From: GCA-002840015 sp033765245
GTDB taxonomy: Bacteria > Pseudomonadota > Gammaproteobacteria > Xanthomonadales > Xanthomonadaceae
Direction of reading: 5' to 3'
Length of the DNA stretch: 29,429 bases
NCBI GenBank assembly: GCA_033765245.1
Contig: JANRIF010000059.1
Coordinates: 1 to 29,429 of the forward strand
Below the pieces are notes generated by a model. The model ran no database searches. It was not told the origin of the DNA and saw nothing but the letters and a program-made list of their open reading frames with translations. The first letter of the stretch is position 1. The number at the start of each line of letters is the position of its first letter. Shown one piece after another: positions 7,422 to 15,462 of this stretch. Made by a program: the position numbers and the translations under genes.

Positions 7422-7703
7422 GTGACGATCAGGACGTTCCGCTGCAGGGATACGCAGGCATTGTTCGAACGGCGTGCCGTGCGACGGTTCCAGGGTATTG
7501 CGACCGCGGCTAGGCGGAAGCTGGAACAGTTGCATGCGGCGACGACGCTGGATTTTCTCCGCGTGCCGCCCGGCAATCGTCTGGAAGCTCTGCGGGGCGA
7601 ACGCATCGGCCAACACAGCATCCGCATCAACGACCAGTGGCGGCTCTGCTTTCGCTGGCTTGGCACCGATGCCGAGGACGTCGAGATCGTCGACTATCAC
7701 TGA
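7422..7703 (+). CDS. higB: HigB-type toxin (RelE/ParE superfamily)
   Basis: A 93-residue toxin of the HigB plasmid-maintenance killer family, expected to be a ribosome-dependent mRNA endonuclease. Seen: 'FRCRDTQALFERRAVRRFQGI' near the start, a typical HigB opening; 'KLEQLHAATTLDFLRVPPGN'; 'LRGERIGQHSIRINDQWRLC', the core beta-sheet with basic residues; and the C-terminal 'VEIVDYH'. The GTG at 7422 places the family's opening in register; a possible promoter (TTCTTG at 7384, GATATA at 7406) is just upstream. The antitoxin follows after 12 bases, in the toxin-first order typical of higBA. The pair interrupts the yqeY-dnaG spacing. Confidence 0.93.
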   Translation: MTIRTFRCRDTQALFERRAVRRFQGIATAARRKLEQLHAATTLDFLRVPPGNRLEALRGERIGQHSIRINDQWRLCFRWLGTDAEDVEIVDYH

Positions 7704-7715
7704 CGGAGCGCCACC

Positions 7716-8015
7716 ATGGCCACAAGACTGCCCCCGATCCACCCCGGCGAGATTCTGCGCGAGGAATTCATGCGCCCGCTGGGGCTGTCGAGCAACGCAC
7801 TCGCCAAGGCGCTCGGCGTCACCCCCGCGCGCGTGAACGAGATCGTGCGTGAACGGCGCAGCATCAGTGCCGACACTGCCCTGCGGCTGGCGCGTTATTT
7901 CGGCACCGACGCCCAGTCGTGGCTGAACCTGCAGCAGCGCTACGAGATCGAGCTGGCCAGGGACGCACTTGGCGCTGAACTGAACCGGATCAGGCCGATG
8001 GCTGACGCTGCATAA
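7716..8015 (+). CDS. higA: HigA-type antitoxin (XRE-family HTH)
   Basis: A 99-residue antitoxin that should bind HigB and repress the higBA promoter. Seen: 'IHPGEILREEFMRPLGLSSN', the classical HigA opening, followed by a helix-turn-helix ('ALAKALGVTPARVNEIVRER') and 'ISADTALRLARYFGTDAQSWL', all diagnostic of the VapI/HigA family. GGAG lies before the ATG at 7716. It is 12 bases downstream of higB and certainly co-transcribed. Confidence 0.95.
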   Translation: MATRLPPIHPGEILREEFMRPLGLSSNALAKALGVTPARVNEIVRERRSISADTALRLARYFGTDAQSWLNLQQRYEIELARDALGAELNRIRPMADAA

Positions 8016-8092
8016 GCAAGCTGCGCCGACGCCACGGAAGTAGTTCAAGCACCACATCCATCCGCAATGTGCACATAGTTCACCGGCGTTCT

Positions 8093-8135
8093 TTGCGCCC
8101 TTGGCGTACTTTGCGGACCCAACGCTGTTGCTGAT
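8093..8135. repeat. 43-bp direct repeat, copy B (half element)
   Basis: Identical over 43 bases to 7271-7313. It contains only the right arm of the palindromic element plus the flanking CCCAACGCTGTTGCTGAT; no left arm is recognisable before it. With copy A it brackets higBA as a direct repeat, so homologous recombination between them would delete the toxin-antitoxin pair. Confidence 0.95.
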
Positions 8136-8179
8136 CGGCGGCGCCATCCGGTGCCCGCCAGCGACTACACTGGACCGTC

Positions 8180-9904
8180 ATGGCCCGCCTCTCCGATGCC
8201 TTTCTCGATGACCTGCTGGCGCGCTCCGACATCGTCGAGGTGATCGGCGCGCGGGTGCCGCTCAAGCGTGCCGGTCGCGAGTATTCGGCACGCTGCCCGT
8301 TCCACGACGAGCGCAGTCCCAGCTTCACCGTCAGCCCGACCAAGCAGTTCTACCACTGCTTCGGCTGCGGCGCGCACGGCACCGCGATCAAGTTCCTGAT
8401 GGAATACGACCGCCTGGAGTTTCTCGATGCGGTCGAGGAACTGGCCAAGCGCGCTGGCATCGAGGTACCGCGCGAGGCCGTGCAACGCCACGCCACACCG
8501 GACAGCCAGGACCTCTACGCCACCCTCGACGCCGCCGCGCGCTTTTACGTGACGCAGTTGCAGGCCAGCGACAAGGCGCGCGCCTATCTGGAGCGCCGCG
8601 GCGTCGACGCCGCCACCCGCGCGCGCTTCGGCATCGGCTACGCGCCCGAGGGTTGGGAGGCGCTGAAGCACGCACTGGGCAGCGACGAACGCCAACTGGC
8701 GCTGCTCGATCGTGCCGGCATGTTGTCGAAGAACGAAGCCGGACGTATCTACGACAAATTCCGCGATCGTGTGATGTTCCCGATCCATGACCGCCGCGGT
8801 CGCGTGATCGCATTCGGCGGCCGCGTGCTGGAAAAGGACAGCGGTCCGAAATACCTCAACTCGCCCGAAACCGCGCTGTTCCACAAGGGACGCGAGTTGT
8901 ACGGCCTATGGCAGGTGCGGCAGGCGCACAGCCAGATCAAGCAACTGGTGGTGGTGGAAGGCTACATGGACGTGGTCAGCCTGTTCCAGTTCGGCGTCGA
9001 TACCGCCGTCGCCACACTCGGCACCGCCACCACGCCCGACCACGCCGAACTGTTGTTCCGCAACGCCGCCGACGTGTATTTCTGTTTCGACGGCGACCGC
9101 GCCGGCCGCAGCGCCGCCTGGCGCGCGCTGGAATCGGTGCTGCCGCGCCTGCGCGACGGCCGTCAGGCGCTGTTCCTGTTCCTGCCCGAAGGCGAAGACC
9201 CCGACACCATCGTGCGCGCCGAAGGTGCCGGCGGCTTCCAGGCACGTCTGAACGCGGCCACCCCGCTGTCGGAATTCTTCTTCGCCGAACTCTCGCGCGA
9301 CGTCAACCTCGCCTCGCTCGACGGCAAGGCGCGCCTGGCCGAACGCGCCAAACCCTACCTTGCGCAGATTCCCGACGGCGCCTTCCGCGACCTGATGAAC
9401 GCGCACCTGCAGCAGATCACCGGCGTCGGCATGACCGCGGCTCCCGCAGCCACGCCCGCGCCATCGCGCGAAGCGCCGATCCGCCGCAGCGGCGCCGCGC
9501 CGCGCCGCAGCCTGGTGCGCAGCGCCATCGCGCTGCTGCTGCAACAGCCCGCGCTGGCGCTGCAGGTGCAACCGCCGTATCGGTTCGCGGCGCTGCGCCA
9601 ACCCGGCATCGACCTGCTGGTGCAACTGATCGGCCTGGTGCAATCGCGGCCCGACATCCACACCGGCGCCGTGCTCGAACACTTCGCCGACCGCGACGGC
9701 GCCGACGCACTGCACAAGCTCGCACTGATCGAACTGCCCGGCACGCCCGAAGGTTGGGCCGCCGAATTCCGCGACGCCATCGCCCAGCTCGACCGCCAGA
9801 CCATCGCCCAGCGCATCGGCGAACTGCACCAGCAGCAATGCGATGGCGGCCTCAGCGAGGCCGAAAAGGCCGAGCTGCGTGCGTTGCTGGAAAGCCGGCG
9901 CTGA
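8180..9904 (+). CDS. dnaG: DNA primase
   Basis: A 574-residue replicative primase that makes RNA primers for the DnaB-driven fork. Seen: the N-terminal zinc-binding domain with Cys39, His42, Cys60 and Cys63 ('CPFH' and 'CFGCG'), the RNA polymerase domain with 'YLERRGVD...FGIGYAPEGW' and 'GRVIAFGGRVL', the TOPRIM metal site 'VVVEGYMDVVSLFQ' and 'FCFDGDRAG', and a less conserved C-terminal DnaB-interacting region. The ATG at 8180 has only a weak GGA before it, and a TACACT hexamer (8166-8171) lies so close that a near-leaderless transcript is possible. rpoD, the usual next gene, is absent downstream. Confidence 0.97.
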   Translation: MARLSDAFLDDLLARSDIVEVIGARVPLKRAGREYSARCPFHDERSPSFTVSPTKQFYHCFGCGAHGTAIKFLMEYDRLEFLDAVEELAKRAGIEVPREAVQRHATPDSQDLYATLDAAARFYVTQLQASDKARAYLERRGVDAATRARFGIGYAPEGWEALKHALGSDERQLALLDRAGMLSKNEAGRIYDKFRDRVMFPIHDRRGRVIAFGGRVLEKDSGPKYLNSPETALFHKGRELYGLWQVRQAHSQIKQLVVVEGYMDVVSLFQFGVDTAVATLGTATTPDHAELLFRNAADVYFCFDGDRAGRSAAWRALESVLPRLRDGRQALFLFLPEGEDPDTIVRAEGAGGFQARLNAATPLSEFFFAELSRDVNLASLDGKARLAERAKPYLAQIPDGAFRDLMNAHLQQITGVGMTAAPAATPAPSREAPIRRSGAAPRRSLVRSAIALLLQQPALALQVQPPYRFAALRQPGIDLLVQLIGLVQSRPDIHTGAVLEHFADRDGADALHKLALIELPGTPEGWAAEFRDAIAQLDRQTIAQRIGELHQQQCDGGLSEAEKAELRALLESRR

Positions 9905-9961
9905 GCCACGCGCGCGTCGAAGGCCGGCGCGCGAACCCCTGCCGGAACGTGGTGACGGAGG

Positions 9962-9991
9962 TTGCGGCAACATGCCGCATTCCCGGATAAA
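9962..9991 (+). promoter_or_regulatory. Candidate promoter with palindrome upstream of the 10040 gene
   Basis: TTGCGG (9962-9967) and GATAAA (9986-9991) are 18 bases apart, a plausible sigma-70 pair. Between them lies a perfect palindrome TGCGGCA-ACA-TGCCGCA (9963-9979), which could be an operator or a remnant dnaG terminator without a T tract. Confidence 0.4.
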
Positions 9992-10039
9992 CTCGGCCGC
10001 TCTACGCTTCTATTAACTCAAATTATTCAGGGGATACCG

Positions 10040-11026
10040 ATGCTTCCACTTACTTACCGCGCCCGGTTGGGCGCGTTGTCCGCCGTTGTGCTTGGCCTTT
10101 CCTCCATCTCCGCGCATGCCTGCGATCTGTGTGCGGTGTACACCGCACAACTGGCCGACGGCCAGGGTTCCGAAGGCTGGTTCGTCGGCGTGGCCGAGCA
10201 GTACACCCGCTACGACCAGTTGCGTGAAGATGGCCATCGGATTCCCGATGGCGGCCAGTACCTCAAGAGTTCGGTCACCCAACTGATGTTGGGCTACGGC
10301 ATCGACGAACGCTGGAGCGTGCAGGCCAACCTCCCGTACATCGATCGCCGCTTCAAGCGCCCCGAGGGCGAGGCGTTCGAGCGCGGCAGCGAGACCGGCT
10401 TCGGCGACGTATCGGTGTCGGCGCAGTATCTGGCCTACCGCCACGACGACGAAGACAGCACCTTCACCCTGCGTTTCCTGGGTGGCCTCAAATTCGGCAC
10501 CGGCGACAGCGATCGTTTGCTCGAGGAACTGGATGAGGAACATCATGACGACGGCGACGCGCACGCCGACGACATCCCCAGCGGCATCCACGGCCACGAT
10601 CTGGCGCTGGGCTCGGGTTCCACCGACATCATCCTGGGAACGTCCGTGTTCGGCCGCCAGGGCCGCTGGCTGTACAGCGGCGACGCGCAATACGCGCTGC
10701 GCAGCCAGGGCGACATCAACTATGAATACGGCGACGACCTGCAATGGTCGCTGGGCGTGGGCCGCTATCTGAGCCTGCAACATCACAGCACGGTAGCGCT
10801 GCAGGCGGTGCTGTCCGGTGAGGACAAGCAGTTCGATCACCTCGCTGGCGAGCGCGCGGACGACACCAAGCAGCAAGCGGTGTTCCTGGGCCCCAAGCTG
10901 AGCGCGACCTTCGGTACCGGCTACTCGCTCGATCTGCGCGTGGACTTTCCGGTCAGCCGCGACAACAGCGCAATCCAGATCACTCCCGGCTGGCGTGCCC
11001 GCGCGGCGTTCGTGGCGCACTTCTGA
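10040..11026 (+). CDS. Predicted outer-membrane beta-barrel protein with acidic/His-rich loop
   Basis: A 328-residue exported protein of no firmly recognised family. Seen: a signal peptide ending in 'SSISAHA', followed by Cys28 and Cys31 ('CDLC'). The -3 to -1 residues (A-H-A) do not make a good lipobox. The body has alternating amphipathic strands, repeated 'FGDVSVSAQY' and 'YSLDLRVDFPV'-type segments, and a C-terminal aromatic (F328), all typical of outer-membrane barrels; it resembles transporter-type barrels of the phenol-degradation MetA-like group. Residues 162-187 form a loop rich in Asp, Glu and His that could bind divalent metals. AGGGG precedes the ATG at 10040. It stands alone, convergent with parA. 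Confidence 0.65.
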   Translation: MLPLTYRARLGALSAVVLGLSSISAHACDLCAVYTAQLADGQGSEGWFVGVAEQYTRYDQLREDGHRIPDGGQYLKSSVTQLMLGYGIDERWSVQANLPYIDRRFKRPEGEAFERGSETGFGDVSVSAQYLAYRHDDEDSTFTLRFLGGLKFGTGDSDRLLEELDEEHHDDGDAHADDIPSGIHGHDLALGSGSTDIILGTSVFGRQGRWLYSGDAQYALRSQGDINYEYGDDLQWSLGVGRYLSLQHHSTVALQAVLSGEDKQFDHLAGERADDTKQQAVFLGPKLSATFGTGYSLDLRVDFPVSRDNSAIQITPGWRARAAFVAHF

Positions 11027-11069
11027 GGCAACGTTGCGGCAGCCGGCAACGCTCGCGGCGCGATGATGC

Positions 11070-11103
11070 GGCCGCGCTTGCGCAGCGATGCACAAGCGCG
11101 GCC
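11070..11103. terminator. Strong hairpin between convergent genes
   Basis: A perfect 11-bp stem GGCCGCGCTTG / CAAGCGCGGCC with a 12-base loop lies 44 bases after the 10040 gene and 25 bases beyond the parA stop on the other strand. Neither side has a T tract, so it is a terminator-like structure rather than a classical intrinsic terminator. Confidence 0.5.
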
Positions 11104-11127
11104 ACCGCCATTCGATGCGCCGGCCCG

Positions 11128-11874
11128 CTACGGTGCCGGCATCACATCCGCCTGAACCAGCACGTTTTCGCACAGCTCGCGCCATTGCGCTGCGGCCTTG
11201 CGCGATCCGGCATTGCGCCACACTGGCCTGCGCTCGGCGAGGGCGTCGGCCACCGCCACCGAGCGACTGAGCCAGGGCGAGGCGACGTTGACGATGCCCG
11301 CGACCTGCTCGGCGATGCGTCGATGCTGGCGCGCCTGCGGGTTCATCAGGTTGAGCACGAATTGCGCCGGACGCATTGCGGGGTTGAGGTGCTCGGCGAT
11401 GGCAGCGATCTCGGACAATACGGTGGCGACGCCATCCACCGCGTACGACTCCGGCACCAGCGGCACCAGCACCTGATTGGCGCTGGCCAGCGCCGCGGTC
11501 ATGCGTAAACCGAGCGCCGGCGCAGTATCGATCACCACCAGGTGGTAGCAGCGATCGAGCGCCCTGAGATGCGCCATCGCCTGCAACGCCGCCGACTGTT
11601 TGAGGCGGTCGATGCCGATGAGACCGCGCGAGGCCGGCAGCAGGTCGATGTTGGGGTGCCCGGTGCGCATCGGTTCGGGCTGCTCGTCGCCGAACAATTG
11701 CTCGGCAGTGGCGCTACGGCGCGCATTGCGGTCGAGCAGCGTGGTGCTGAGGTTCCCCTGGACATCGAGATCGATCGCCAGCACGCGCCACTGTTCGGCC
11801 GCGCGGAACGCCAGATGCGCGGCCAATGCGGTCTTGCCGACTCCGCCCTTGTGATTGCTCACCGTAATGATCAC
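11128..11874 (-). CDS. ParA-family ATPase (orphan)
   Basis: A 248-residue deviant-Walker P-loop ATPase of the ParA/Soj/MinD type. Seen: 'VSNHKGGVGKTALA' with the signature lysine, Walker A-prime 'DLDVQGNLSTTLL', Walker B 'VVIDTAPALGLRM', and 'QVLVPLVPESYAVDG'. The GTG at 11874 is preferred because it lies directly before the beta-strand entering the P-loop and has AGGAG upstream; the frame is open further but without ParA-like sequence. There is no parB or centromere-like repeat nearby, so it may position another cellular cargo or act in an unknown process rather than chromosome partition. It trails ctaB by 133 bases. Confidence 0.88.
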   Translation of the reverse strand: MIITVSNHKGGVGKTALAAHLAFRAAEQWRVLAIDLDVQGNLSTTLLDRNARRSATAEQLFGDEQPEPMRTGHPNIDLLPASRGLIGIDRLKQSAALQAMAHLRALDRCYHLVVIDTAPALGLRMTAALASANQVLVPLVPESYAVDGVATVLSEIAAIAEHLNPAMRPAQFVLNLMNPQARQHRRIAEQVAGIVNVASPWLSRSVAVADALAERRPVWRNAGSRKAAAQWRELCENVLVQADVMPAP

Positions 11875-12007
11875 GCGCCCGCTCCTGCCGCCGCCCTGTG
11901 GCGATGGCAGCGAGCGTAACGCAGGGATGGGTCGCACGACAGCGGTGCGGTGCGCGATGGAACGCAAACTGTGACCACGCACGCAAGCGCAATGGCGCCG
12001 AGCGCCG

Positions 12008-12904
12008 CTACGGCGTGAAACCCAACGCCGGTGGCAGCAGCCAGTGATCTGCCAGCAGAAACGCGAACAACGCCATCAAGTACACGATCGAGTAGTTGAA
12101 CACCTTCATCGCGTACGCCTCGCTGGGCGGGCGCATCAGGCGTATCGCGTAATACAGGAACACCGCTCCCAGCACCAACGCCCCACCCAGATAGAAGCCG
12201 CCGCTCATGCCGGTGACCCAGGGCAGTACCGTCACCACCAGCAGCAGGATGGTGTAGAGCAGGATTTGCAGGCGGGTGTAGTGCACGCCGTGGGTGACCG
12301 GCAACATCGGCACCTGCGCACGCGAATAATCGTCGCGGCGGAAGATCGCCAGCGCCCAGAAGTGCGGCGGCGTCCATACGAAAATGATCAGCACCAGCAG
12401 CAGCGCATGCGCGTGCAGTTCGCCGGTGACCGCCACCCAACCCAACGCCGGCGGCGCGGCGCCGGCGAGGCCGCCGATCACGATGTTCTGCGGCGTGGCG
12501 CGCTTGAGGTAGACGGTGTAGATCACCGCATAGCCGATCAGCGAGGCGAACGTGAGCGCGGCACACAGTGGATTGACCCACAACGCCAGCACGCTCATCG
12601 AGATCGCCGCCAGCACCAGTGCGAACGCCAGCACCTGCCACGGCTGCAAGGCGCCGCTCGGCAGCGGCCGGTGCGCGGTGCGGATCATGACCAGGTCGAT
12701 GCGCTGGTCGAGCAGATGATTGATTGCCGCGGCCGATGCGGCCGCCAGCCAGATGCCGAAACTGCCCAGCAGCAGCGGCCGCCACCCCGGCAGCTCTGGT
12801 GTAGCCAGCAGCATGCCAACCACGGCGGTGAACACGATCAGTGCCACCACCCGCGGCTTGGTGAGTTGCCAGTATTGTCGCCAGACCGGGGTCATGCCGG
12901 GCAC
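12008..12904 (-). CDS. ctaB: Protoheme IX farnesyltransferase (heme O synthase)
   Basis: A polytopic UbiA-family prenyltransferase that attaches a farnesyl group to heme B, giving heme O. Seen: 'YWQLTKPRVVALIVFTAVVG' at the N-terminus, the Mg/pyrophosphate-binding 'NHLLDQRID' and 'RTAHRPLPSG', then 'YTVYLKRATPQNIVIGG' with 'WTPPHFWALAIFRRDDY', all family-specific, and nine or so hydrophobic segments. The start is either this GTG or the ATG three codons later at 12895; neither has a strong ribosome site. It follows ctaA by 58 bases, and the two enzymes act in sequence. Confidence 0.95.
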   Translation of the reverse strand: MPGMTPVWRQYWQLTKPRVVALIVFTAVVGMLLATPELPGWRPLLLGSFGIWLAAASAAAINHLLDQRIDLVMIRTAHRPLPSGALQPWQVLAFALVLAAISMSVLALWVNPLCAALTFASLIGYAVIYTVYLKRATPQNIVIGGLAGAAPPALGWVAVTGELHAHALLLVLIIFVWTPPHFWALAIFRRDDYSRAQVPMLPVTHGVHYTRLQILLYTILLLVVTVLPWVTGMSGGFYLGGALVLGAVFLYYAIRLMRPPSEAYAMKVFNYSIVYLMALFAFLLADHWLLPPALGFTP

Positions 12905-12962
12905 TCGATGGACGGCGGGCGCACAGGGTGCACGCGGCGTGCGCGGAACACAAGCCGCCGCA

Positions 12963-14096
12963 TCAGAGCCGGCGCTCGCGCAGACGCGCCAGCAGGCTGA
13001 CCAGGATCGCCAGCAGCAGTAGCGCGCCGGCGTTATGCGCCACCGCCACCGACAACGGCAGGCCCAGCTTCACGTTGCCGATACCCAGCCCGAGCTGCAG
13101 CGCCAGCGCCAATATCAACAACCAGCCCCACAGCGTCAGACCCGAACTGCGGATCAGGCGCCACGCCGTGCCCAGCAAACCCAACAGCACCACCACCGCC
13201 ATCACCCGGTGCGCCAGTTGGATCGCCACCCGCGCCGGGCCATCGAGCACGCCGCCTTCGTAATCGACACCAATCCCGCGCCACAACACGAAGCCCTGGC
13301 CGAAATCGTGCGGCGGCCACCACTGCCCTTGGCAGGTGGGGAAGTAGGCGCCGCAGGAAAGCGCCGCGTAGTTGGCGCTGGTCCAGCCGCCCAGCGCGAT
13401 CTGCAGCGCCAGCAGCACCAGCGCACCCCACAGCCACGGCCGCAGGCTGGACAGATCGGCGCGCGGCATGTCACGTCCGGGCGTGGAACGCCATGCCATG
13501 GTCAGCAACAATGCGAACGTGGTCAGGCCGCCGAGCAAGTGGCCCATCACCACCACCGGCTTGAGCAGCCAGGTGACCGTCCACATCCCCAGCAGCGCCT
13601 GGAACACGATCACCGCCAGCGTCAGCGGCGCCAGTCGCGCCATCGTGGGTGCTCCTCGCTGCAGCGCCAGCGCCAGCAACGCTGCTTCGCCCACGGCCGC
13701 CAGCAGCGCGGAGAAACCCGGATTGCCGCCGATGTACAGCGCGATCGATAGCGCCACCGTAACGCTGGCCCCCAGCACCACCCATAGACCGCGACTGCCG
13801 CGCCGGGCCAGCAACGCCAACGCCAGCACCATCACCCCGAGCGTCGCCGCGATGTGGCGATGAAACTGCTCGCGCCATGCCTTGTGGACCTCCACCGGGC
13901 GCGCAAACCCGGCGTTGGCGGCGGCAATTTCGTGCGCCTGCTCGGGCCACGCCGCCTGACCGTAGCAAGTCGGCCAATCGGGACAGCTCAACCCGGCGTG
14001 CGACAAGCGCACGAAAGCGCCAAACACGATCACCATGGCGGCCAGCGTCACGGCCAGCCAGGCCAGGCGATGAAAATGTCGATGCGGCATGCTCAT
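12963..14096 (-). CDS. ctaA: Heme A synthase (COX15/CtaA)
   Basis: A 377-residue membrane enzyme oxidising the C8 methyl of heme O to the formyl group of heme A, needed for aa3 oxidase. Seen: eight hydrophobic segments and the four conserved heme-ligand histidines in 'QFHRHIAATLG', 'VVMGHLLGG', 'IQLAHRVMAV' and 'VAHNAGALL'. The periplasmic loop 'GLSCPDWPTCYGQ' carries the cysteine pair of proteobacterial COX15-type proteins, and a second pair appears in 'LSCGAYFPTCQGQ'. The start could also be the second Met (14090). Placed between the Sco-like gene and ctaB. Confidence 0.95.
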   Translation of the reverse strand: MSMPHRHFHRLAWLAVTLAAMVIVFGAFVRLSHAGLSCPDWPTCYGQAAWPEQAHEIAAANAGFARPVEVHKAWREQFHRHIAATLGVMVLALALLARRGSRGLWVVLGASVTVALSIALYIGGNPGFSALLAAVGEAALLALALQRGAPTMARLAPLTLAVIVFQALLGMWTVTWLLKPVVVMGHLLGGLTTFALLLTMAWRSTPGRDMPRADLSSLRPWLWGALVLLALQIALGGWTSANYAALSCGAYFPTCQGQWWPPHDFGQGFVLWRGIGVDYEGGVLDGPARVAIQLAHRVMAVVVLLGLLGTAWRLIRSSGLTLWGWLLILALALQLGLGIGNVKLGLPLSVAVAHNAGALLLLAILVSLLARLRERRL

Positions 14097-14132
14097 GACG
14101 GGATCCGTTGCGAAAATCCGGCGTGATGCCGG

Positions 14133-14678
14133 TTATTTGAGAAGTCGTCCCAGGTCGCGACGCAAACCGGCAGCGTCGAACCCGCTGTCATAGCGCATCG
14201 CCACGAAGCCGTTGGGATCGATCAGGTAAACCGGCAACACGCCTGCGGCACTCTGGTCCGCGATCGCGGCACGCAACGCCGGCTCATCGCGCATCGCCAG
14301 CAGATTGCGAAAGCGCGCGGCTGCCTCCGGCAGCTCGCCGAACCACAGCACCTGCACACGGTTGGCGTGCCGGCCCTCGGTCCGCCACACCCGCTCCAGC
14401 GCCTGCGACAGTTCGACGCAGGGCGCGCCACAGCGCGGCGGCGCAAACACCACGATCCGCCACGGGTGCGTTGGCGCCTGCCAAGCGTAGGCGCTACCGT
14501 CGGCGTTGCGGATCGCGATCGCGCGGACGTCGACCGGCGGGCTCAGCAAAGTGCCGTAGTTGGTGCTGCCAGCCGGAGTCCAGCCGCTGAAGCGCAGCCA
14601 CGCCGCCACCCCGAACGATCCAAAAAAAACCATGGCGATCAGCAGCAGCACGATGCGGGAACGGGTTCGAGGAGTCAT
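14133..14678 (-). CDS. Sco-like membrane-anchored thioredoxin-fold protein
   Basis: A 181-residue protein with one N-terminal membrane anchor (about residues 9-28) and a periplasmic domain. Seen: 'IVVFAPPRCGAPCVELSQAL' with Cys83 and Cys87 in the CxxxC spacing of Sco/SenC copper chaperones, and 'VYLIDPNGFVAMRY' like their C-terminal strand. The histidine that normally completes the Sco copper site, just before the 'YLxDP' strand, is missing ('AAGVLPVYLIDP'). It may therefore act on thiols rather than carry copper. Its ATG overlaps the SURF1 stop by four bases (ATGA), and it precedes ctaA, so a role in oxidase assembly is well supported by position. Confidence 0.8.
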   Translation of the reverse strand: MTPRTRSRIVLLLIAMVFFGSFGVAAWLRFSGWTPAGSTNYGTLLSPPVDVRAIAIRNADGSAYAWQAPTHPWRIVVFAPPRCGAPCVELSQALERVWRTEGRHANRVQVLWFGELPEAAARFRNLLAMRDEPALRAAIADQSAAGVLPVYLIDPNGFVAMRYDSGFDAAGLRRDLGRLLK

Positions 14679-15385
14679 GACTTGCCCTTGCGAATCAGTG
14701 TGAACAACGACAGCAGCGTGAGTGCGGCGGCCATCGCGAACCATTGCACGGCGTAGCCGCGGTGGCGTTCCGGCGGCAGCGTATTGGGCAGTACATCCAG
14801 ATCGCGCGCGTAGCCGACCGCCAACGCCGGGTCCAGCCGCAGCACGCGCGCCGCCAACGGCGTGCCAAGCGTCGCCGCCAGCTCCGCGGGGTCCAGTCGC
14901 GTCACCAGCAACGGCGCGGACGTGACCGCAGGCAACTCACCCACGCGGATGCCAACACTGGGCGCCGGCGCCAGCAGCCCCGACACCGCGACCTCGCCAA
15001 CCGGTATGACGACCTCCGGTAGCACCCGCCCCGGCGGCCACTCGCGCCAGCCCAGGTCGACCAACAAGCGTGGCGCAGCGTCGGCAAACCGCATCGGGAC
15101 ATAGACGCGCAGCCCGGCGCGGCCCTGGTGTTGCTGGTTGTCGAGCACTATCGCCGGGGTTTCGAAACGGCCGGTGCCGGCGAACCACGCCAATTGCGTT
15201 TCGGCGCCGTCCAGCGCCTGCGACAGCGCAATGCCGGTGCGATCGCGCAGCACCTGTGCGGCCACGTCGAGTTGCGTCTGCTTGAGCTGCGCGCGCACCA
15301 GTTGCCAGCGTCCCAGACCCAGCATCAACGACACCAGCGCGGCGATCAGAACGAACAGCAGCAATCGCCGGCTCCGCGGGATCAT
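14675..15385 (-). CDS. SURF1-family cytochrome c oxidase assembly protein
   Basis: A 236-residue inner-membrane protein with one helix near each end and a periplasmic domain between, as in Surf1/Shy1, which help insert heme a into subunit I. Seen: N-terminal helix followed by 'LGRWQLVRAQLK', then 'VLDNQQHQGRAGLRVYVPMRF', 'LVDLGWREWPPGR', and the C-terminal 'HRGYAVQWFAMAAALTLLSL', each conserved in SURF1. The ATG at 15385 is chosen because the hydrophobic helix follows at once; upstream sequence is not SURF1-like. It diverges from the DUF2909 gene over 77 bases and leads the sco-like-ctaA-ctaB series. Confidence 0.93.
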   Translation of the reverse strand: MIPRSRRLLLFVLIAALVSLMLGLGRWQLVRAQLKQTQLDVAAQVLRDRTGIALSQALDGAETQLAWFAGTGRFETPAIVLDNQQHQGRAGLRVYVPMRFADAAPRLLVDLGWREWPPGRVLPEVVIPVGEVAVSGLLAPAPSVGIRVGELPAVTSAPLLVTRLDPAELAATLGTPLAARVLRLDPALAVGYARDLDVLPNTLPPERHRGYAVQWFAMAAALTLLSLFTLIRKGKS

Positions 15386-15426
15386 CGGATCGTCACGCCC
15401 GGTGCGCGCGCAACCGGTGCGCCGGC

Positions 15427-15432
15427 GATAAT
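15427..15432 (+). promoter_or_regulatory. Candidate -10 box for the DUF2909 gene
   Basis: GATAAT lies 30 bases before the ATG at 15463 in the divergent SURF1/DUF2909 spacer. No good -35 hexamer is visible, so this is tentative. Confidence 0.3.
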
Positions 15433-15462
15433 GGCCGCCACCCCGTTCAACGGCTCGCACCC

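Noticed and set aside
6450..8147. 565-codon minus-strand frame across rpsU, yqeY and higBA
   Set aside because: Antisense to well-supported genes and running through the palindromic repeats; the repeated peptide segments come from the two repeat copies.
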